7,884 bases of DNA from Candidatus Cloacimonadota bacterium (GTDB taxonomy: Bacteria; Cloacimonadota; Cloacimonadia; Cloacimonadales; WRIO01). This document shows positions 5,312-7,884 of the stretch, one piece after another. A program made the position numbers and the translations under genes. The stretch covers positions 1 to 7,884 of the forward strand of contig JAGOCT010000071.1 in the NCBI GenBank assembly GCA_017998585.1, read 5' to 3'. Under the pieces are notes generated by a model. That model ran no database searches and was not told the DNA's origin. It saw only the letters and a program-made list of their open reading frames with translations. The stretch's first letter is position 1. Every line of letters starts with the position of its first letter.

Positions 5312-7884
5312 ATGACAAAAGAAGAATTAAAAAGTAACATAGAAAATAATCTCAAAGGCTTCATTCATACAAATAGCCTCACTGAACAGGCAATTAACCT
5401 TTTTAAAATACTTGGATATCATACAGACAGAAGAATAGAACTTGCGAATCATGATAAGGCTGATTTTAGAGAGGATTATATCAATAACAGTCCTAATAAT
5501 TTTAATGAAACAACAGCTAAAATAAATGATTGGGACTACATTGATATGATGTTTCAGATCACGACTGAAGACCTGAGTAATCAAATTACCATTTTTCAAG
5601 ACAATGAAGTCAAAAACCAGATCATAGAGTCTTATCTATTTTTTATTTTAGAACTAAATGGAAATGAATATTCAAGAACAGATCTGGCGAAAATAAGCAG
5701 AGAAATCAATAAACTCTTTGCCATGCCGGTTATGTTATTGATAAAGTATGATAATAAACTCACCTTGTCTGTGATAAACCGAAGATTGAATAAAAAAGAT
5801 GAATCTAAGGATGTCCTTGAAAAAGTGACGCTGATTAAAGATATCAACCTTGAAAAGCCTCATCGGGCACATATTGATATTTTAAGTGAACTTTCCCTGA
5901 CAGCACTGAATGCTCATAATTTTATCGAATTGCACAGGGAATGGCAGAGAGTGCTGGATATTAAAGAACTGAATAATAAATTTTATAAAGAGCTGGCAAA
6001 TTGGTATTTCTGGGCAGTAGATCAAGTCAAATTCCCTGACGATGCCAGAGGTGATAAAGATCTCAATACCTACAATTCTGAGAATGTCATTCGTATGCTG
6101 ACCCGCATTATCTTTATCTGGTTCTTAAAGGAAAAGGGCTTAATCCCTGAGAAGATTTTCGATAAAAATGAAGTTAATAAGCTTATAAAAAACTTCAATA
6201 CCCCAGGATCTAAAGTCTATTACAGAGCAATATTACAGAACCTGTTTTTTGCTACGCTTAATCAGGAGATAGAAAATAGAAAATTTGTAACAGAAGGCTC
6301 ATTTAATGAGAATAAAAAAGAGCATATGGTAAAAAACCTTTACCGTTACAAAAACGAGTTTTTAATTGACGAATCAGAAATAAAAGAATTATTTAACATT
6401 ATCCCATTTTTAAATGGTGGCTTATTTGAGTGTTTAGATAAAATTAAAGAAAATGAAAATGAGAAAGCCAGGTATCAGGATGGTTTTACCAGAAATTCTC
6501 AAAAGCAAGCAGAAATTCCTGATGAGCTCTTCTTTGGTGCAGAAAAGATAATCGATTTAAGCAAAATTTATGCTGATAATAAGAGAAAAAATGAAAAAGT
6601 AAAAGGACTCATTGATATTTTAAACCATTATAAGTTTACGATAGCAGAAAGTACGCCGATAGAAGAAGAGATTGCGTTAGATCCAGAGCTTTTAGGGCGA
6701 GTTTTTGAAAACCTTTTAGCCAGTTACAACCCGGAAACACAAACAACTGCCAGAAACCAAACAGGTTCTTTTTATACCCCCCGTGAAATTGTTGATTATA
6801 TGGTTGATGAATCAATAAAAAAATATTTAAAAACAGAATTATCAAAGAAATCAAATATGCCAATCCAAGACATTGAGAAAGAACTTGAGAAACTTTTTAA
6901 TTATTCTGAAGAAAAATTAGATTTTGATGAAGAAGATACTAAAAGACTAATCAATGCTCTCGATTCATGCAAAATTCTTGATCCGGCATGTGGTTCAGGT
7001 GCTTTTCCTATGGGTATTCTTCATAAAATGGTTTACCTGTTAAGCAAATTAGACCCATACAATAAGGAATGGATAGATATTCAGAGGCAAAAAGCCATCA
7101 AAGAAACAGAAATTGCATTTCAGATTGGTGATAAGGATGAACGAGATACAAGGCTAAGAGAAATTAGTGATGTTTTTGAGCATAATTCGAATGATTACGG
7201 GCGAAAATTATATTTAATTGAAAATTGTATCTATGGGGTTGATATACAACCAATTGCTATTCAAATCAGTAAGCTTAGATTTTTTATTTCTTTGATTGTC
7301 GATCAACATTTAAGAAAAGATCAACCAAATTTTGGAGTTATACCCTTGCCTAACCTGGAGACTAAGTTTGTATCGGCAAATACATTGGTAAATTTAAAAA
7401 ATAAAGATGAGCAATTAACTATTTTTCATAGTGATTCATACGATGAAATCATAAAAATAGAAAATGAGATAAAAGAAATAAGACAAAAGAACTTTTTTGC
7501 CAATAATAGTATCAAGAAAAACAGATTAAAAAAACAAGAAAGAGCAAAAAGAACAGAGTTAAAAAATAAACTGATTGAATTTGGTTATGATGAGAGAGTT
7601 TCCTGTCATATATCAGCTTGGGATCCTTATAATCATAATGCCTTAAGCAACTGGTTTGATCCGGAATGGATGTTTTGTTATAAAGAAGGCTTTGATATCG
7701 TGATCGGAAATCCGCCCTATATACAACTTCAAAAGTTCAAAGGTCAAGCCATTCAAAAAACCTATAAAGAGCAAAATTATCAGTCTTATGACTCTATGGG
7801 TGATATCTATGGACTCTTTTATGAAAGGGGACTCGATTTACTTAAAAATAAGGGGCATTTGTGCTATATTACTTCCAATAAATG
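5312..7884 (+). CDS. Eco57I/PglX-like adenine-N6 DNA methyltransferase, N-terminal 857 residues (cut by window edge)
   Basis: The frame is open from the ATG at 5312 to the window end with no stop; family members are commonly around 1000-1300 residues. It would transfer a methyl group from S-adenosylmethionine to adenine N6 in DNA. Visible motifs, in gamma-class order: motif X GSFYTPREI (485-493), motif I DPACGSGAF (557-565), an acidic residue binding the cofactor ribose in YGVD (641-644), NLETKFVSANTL near 690, and catalytic NPPY (800-803). A lysine-rich, coiled-coil-like insertion (about 711-755) separates the cofactor and catalytic halves. Residues 1-200 form a separate domain including NRRLNKKDESKDVLEKV (about 156-172), with no PD-(D/E)xK nuclease motif that I can see. 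The target-recognition domain should lie right of the window. As second gene of the operon it could protect host DNA from the PLD-helicase. A solitary or BREX-type PglX role is less likely, because no BREX genes are visible. Confidence 0.92.
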   Translation, partial: MTKEELKSNIENNLKGFIHTNSLTEQAINLFKILGYHTDRRIELANHDKADFREDYINNSPNNFNETTAKINDWDYIDMMFQITTEDLSNQITIFQDNEVKNQIIESYLFFILELNGNEYSRTDLAKISREINKLFAMPVMLLIKYDNKLTLSVINRRLNKKDESKDVLEKVTLIKDINLEKPHRAHIDILSELSLTALNAHNFIELHREWQRVLDIKELNNKFYKELANWYFWAVDQVKFPDDARGDKDLNTYNSENVIRMLTRIIFIWFLKEKGLIPEKIFDKNEVNKLIKNFNTPGSKVYYRAILQNLFFATLNQEIENRKFVTEGSFNENKKEHMVKNLYRYKNEFLIDESEIKELFNIIPFLNGGLFECLDKIKENENEKARYQDGFTRNSQKQAEIPDELFFGAEKIIDLSKIYADNKRKNEKVKGLIDILNHYKFTIAESTPIEEEIALDPELLGRVFENLLASYNPETQTTARNQTGSFYTPREIVDYMVDESIKKYLKTELSKKSNMPIQDIEKELEKLFNYSEEKLDFDEEDTKRLINALDSCKILDPACGSGAFPMGILHKMVYLLSKLDPYNKEWIDIQRQKAIKETEIAFQIGDKDERDTRLREISDVFEHNSNDYGRKLYLIENCIYGVDIQPIAIQISKLRFFISLIVDQHLRKDQPNFGVIPLPNLETKFVSANTLVNLKNKDEQLTIFHSDSYDEIIKIENEIKEIRQKNFFANNSIKKNRLKKQERAKRTELKNKLIEFGYDERVSCHISAWDPYNHNALSNWFDPEWMFCYKEGFDIVIGNPPYIQLQKFKGQAIQKTYKEQNYQSYDSMGDIYGLFYERGLDLLKNKGHLCYITSNK

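Noticed and set aside
5312..7884. Whether the methyltransferase marks a BREX (PglX) or DISARM locus
   Set aside because: No PglZ, BrxC, BrxL, DrmA or DrmB gene is visible, and the adjacent PLD-SNF2 fusion does not match the standard gene set of either. The right flank is missing, so this is set aside, not excluded.

Overview
The window is AT-rich bacterial DNA, with Shine-Dalgarno sites in front of every called gene, close spacing and no introns. The only strong taxonomic marker is the N-terminal third of translation elongation factor EF-Tu on the minus strand at the left edge. Its sequence is clearly bacterial. It has features I associate with Cloacimonadota-, spirochaete- or deltaproteobacteria-like EF-Tu, but I cannot place the phylum from memory and offer this only as a weak hint.

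Layout. Positions 1-396 (minus) hold the start of tuf, behind a strong ribosome binding site and a leader of about 70 nt with a small hairpin and a candidate promoter. Positions 397-722 have no gene. Positions 723-1280 (minus) encode an unrecognised basic protein of 185 residues with its own ribosome binding site and a perfect TATAAT box. Positions 1281-1968 form a gap of almost 700 bases between divergent genes. It contains a candidate promoter for the rightward operon and a short perfect hairpin, but no convincing gene. From 1969 to the right edge there are two large co-directional genes only 10 bases apart.

The two large genes look like a DNA restriction or anti-phage module. The first (1969-5301) encodes about 1110 residues: a phospholipase D-type nuclease domain with a single HxK motif, followed by a complete SNF2/superfamily 2 translocase with a large charged insertion between its two motor lobes. 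The second (5312 to beyond the window) encodes an adenine-N6 DNA methyltransferase of the Eco57I/PglX-like kind, with motif X, DPACGSG and NPPY all visible; it is cut off shortly after NPPY. Together they supply nuclease, DNA motor and modification in two polypeptides, as in Type I or Type ISP restriction enzymes but with different partitioning and a PLD nuclease. The specificity part of the methyltransferase, and any third gene, would lie to the right of the window. Both components belong to known families; whether this exact pairing is a named system cannot be decided here.
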